A model generated the notes under the pieces. It saw nothing but the letters and a program-made list of their open reading frames with translations. It was not told the DNA's origin and searched no databases. A program made the translations under genes and the position numbers. From Protula sp. h YS-2021 (taxonomy: Eukaryota; Annelida; Polychaeta; Sabellida; Serpulidae): a stretch of DNA of 64,000 bases. The first letter of the stretch is position 1. Each line of letters begins with the position of its first letter. Positions 63,500 to 64,000 of the stretch are shown in pieces. The stretch is taken from positions 76,253,214 through 76,317,213 of the forward strand of contig OX457027.1 of assembly GCA_949752745.1 (NCBI GenBank), given 5' to 3'.

Positions 63500-64000
63500 G
63501 GCGAGCCCAAAAAATTGAAAAAAAAAATCGCCAAAAATACATTTTTACAGAAAATGAATGAAGAAAAACTTCGCAGAAAAACTAATCCAACAAACTGTTT
63601 CGGAGACATCGCTACAATTATGGCCAAAAAAGTTTAAAATCAAAAATTAAAAAATTTGCCAAAATACATTTTCAACGCAAATGAAGAAAAACTTCGCAGT
63701 AAACATTTACACGTTTTGTGAGTTCTTCCTGCCAAGTTTCAGCCTAATCCAACAACCCGTTTCGGAGATATCGCAACAATATGGCCAAAAAAGTTAAAAT
63801 TCAAAAATTAAAAAAAAATCGCCAAAAATACATTTTCAACGGAAATGAAAAGAAACTTCACAGTGAACATTTGCACTATATGTGAGTTATTCTTGCCACG
63901 TTTCAGCCTAATCCAACAAACTGTTTCGGAGATATTGCAACAATATGGTCAAAAAAGTTAAAAATCAAAAATTGAAAAATTCGCCAAAAATACATTTTCA
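63500..64000. repeat. Tandem repeat of about 163 bp running off the window
   Basis: TCGCCAAAAATACATTTTCA recurs at about 63529, 63655, 63819 and 63980, with CAGCCTAATCCAACAA and TGTTTCGGAGATATYGCAAC between. The array continues past 64000. Confidence 0.88.

Noticed and set aside
1..64000. CRISPR arrays, bacterial operons, tRNA or rRNA genes
   Set aside because: Regular repeats here lack unique equal-length spacers; spliced exons and histone signals show animal DNA; no tRNA A/B-box pair or rRNA segment was recognised by eye.

Overview
The window is nuclear DNA of an animal, not bacterial. Coding exons are short, bounded by GT/AG sites and separated by kilobases of AT-rich, repeat-laden sequence. 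There are two replication-type histone H1 genes ending in the metazoan histone 3' stem-loop, a tyrosine-recombinase (DIRS-type) retroelement, pogo/Tigger and Tc1-like DNA transposon remains, several MITE-like elements and many tandem repeats. The repeat style (elements ending in TCTG/GACA runs, poly-C/poly-G tracts, DIRS elements, SPKK/AKK-rich H1) suggests a lophotrochozoan, most likely a mollusc and perhaps a bivalve. That assignment is inference.

Layout. 0-9 kb: mostly non-coding; an AGGTCA-rich repeat (0.8-1.5 kb), a broken integrase-derived coding fragment carrying a 21-bp in-frame minisatellite (2.9-4.0 kb, minus), a cluster of palindromes (4.4-4.5 kb) and a 42-bp tandem array with higher-order structure (8.4-8.7 kb). 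9.3-11.3 kb: a defective Tigger element. 13.0-19.1 kb: two plus-strand exons with matching phase, a coiled coil followed by a dermatopontin-like C-terminal half-repeat. 17.1-18.0 and 20.8-21.4 kb: MITE-like elements.

24.7-61.7 kb: five minus-strand exons of one arrestin-domain-containing (ARRDC, alpha-arrestin) gene, joined in consistent phase over 37 kb. Its N-terminal exons lie beyond the right-hand side of the window or were not recognised. Two of its introns are large (18.2 and 15.3 kb). Each contains one complete, oppositely oriented histone H1 gene (41.9 and 51.2 kb) plus transposons: a Tc1 relic, an internally deleted Tigger copy and an old DIRS relic in the 18-kb intron, and a nearly complete 8-kb DIRS element in the 15-kb intron.

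The DIRS element (53.4-61.3 kb, minus) is the best-resolved structure. It has 165-bp inverted terminal repeats that look identical, unequal outer extensions, and an internal complementary region that joins copies of both extensions. It encodes a gag-like protein, RT-RNase H-methyltransferase-like and tyrosine recombinase reading frames, with two apparent single-base frame breaks. I did not find a clearly new biological system. The most unusual items are the nested antisense H1 pair, the integrase-fragment minisatellite, the complementary Tigger deletions and the palindrome cluster.
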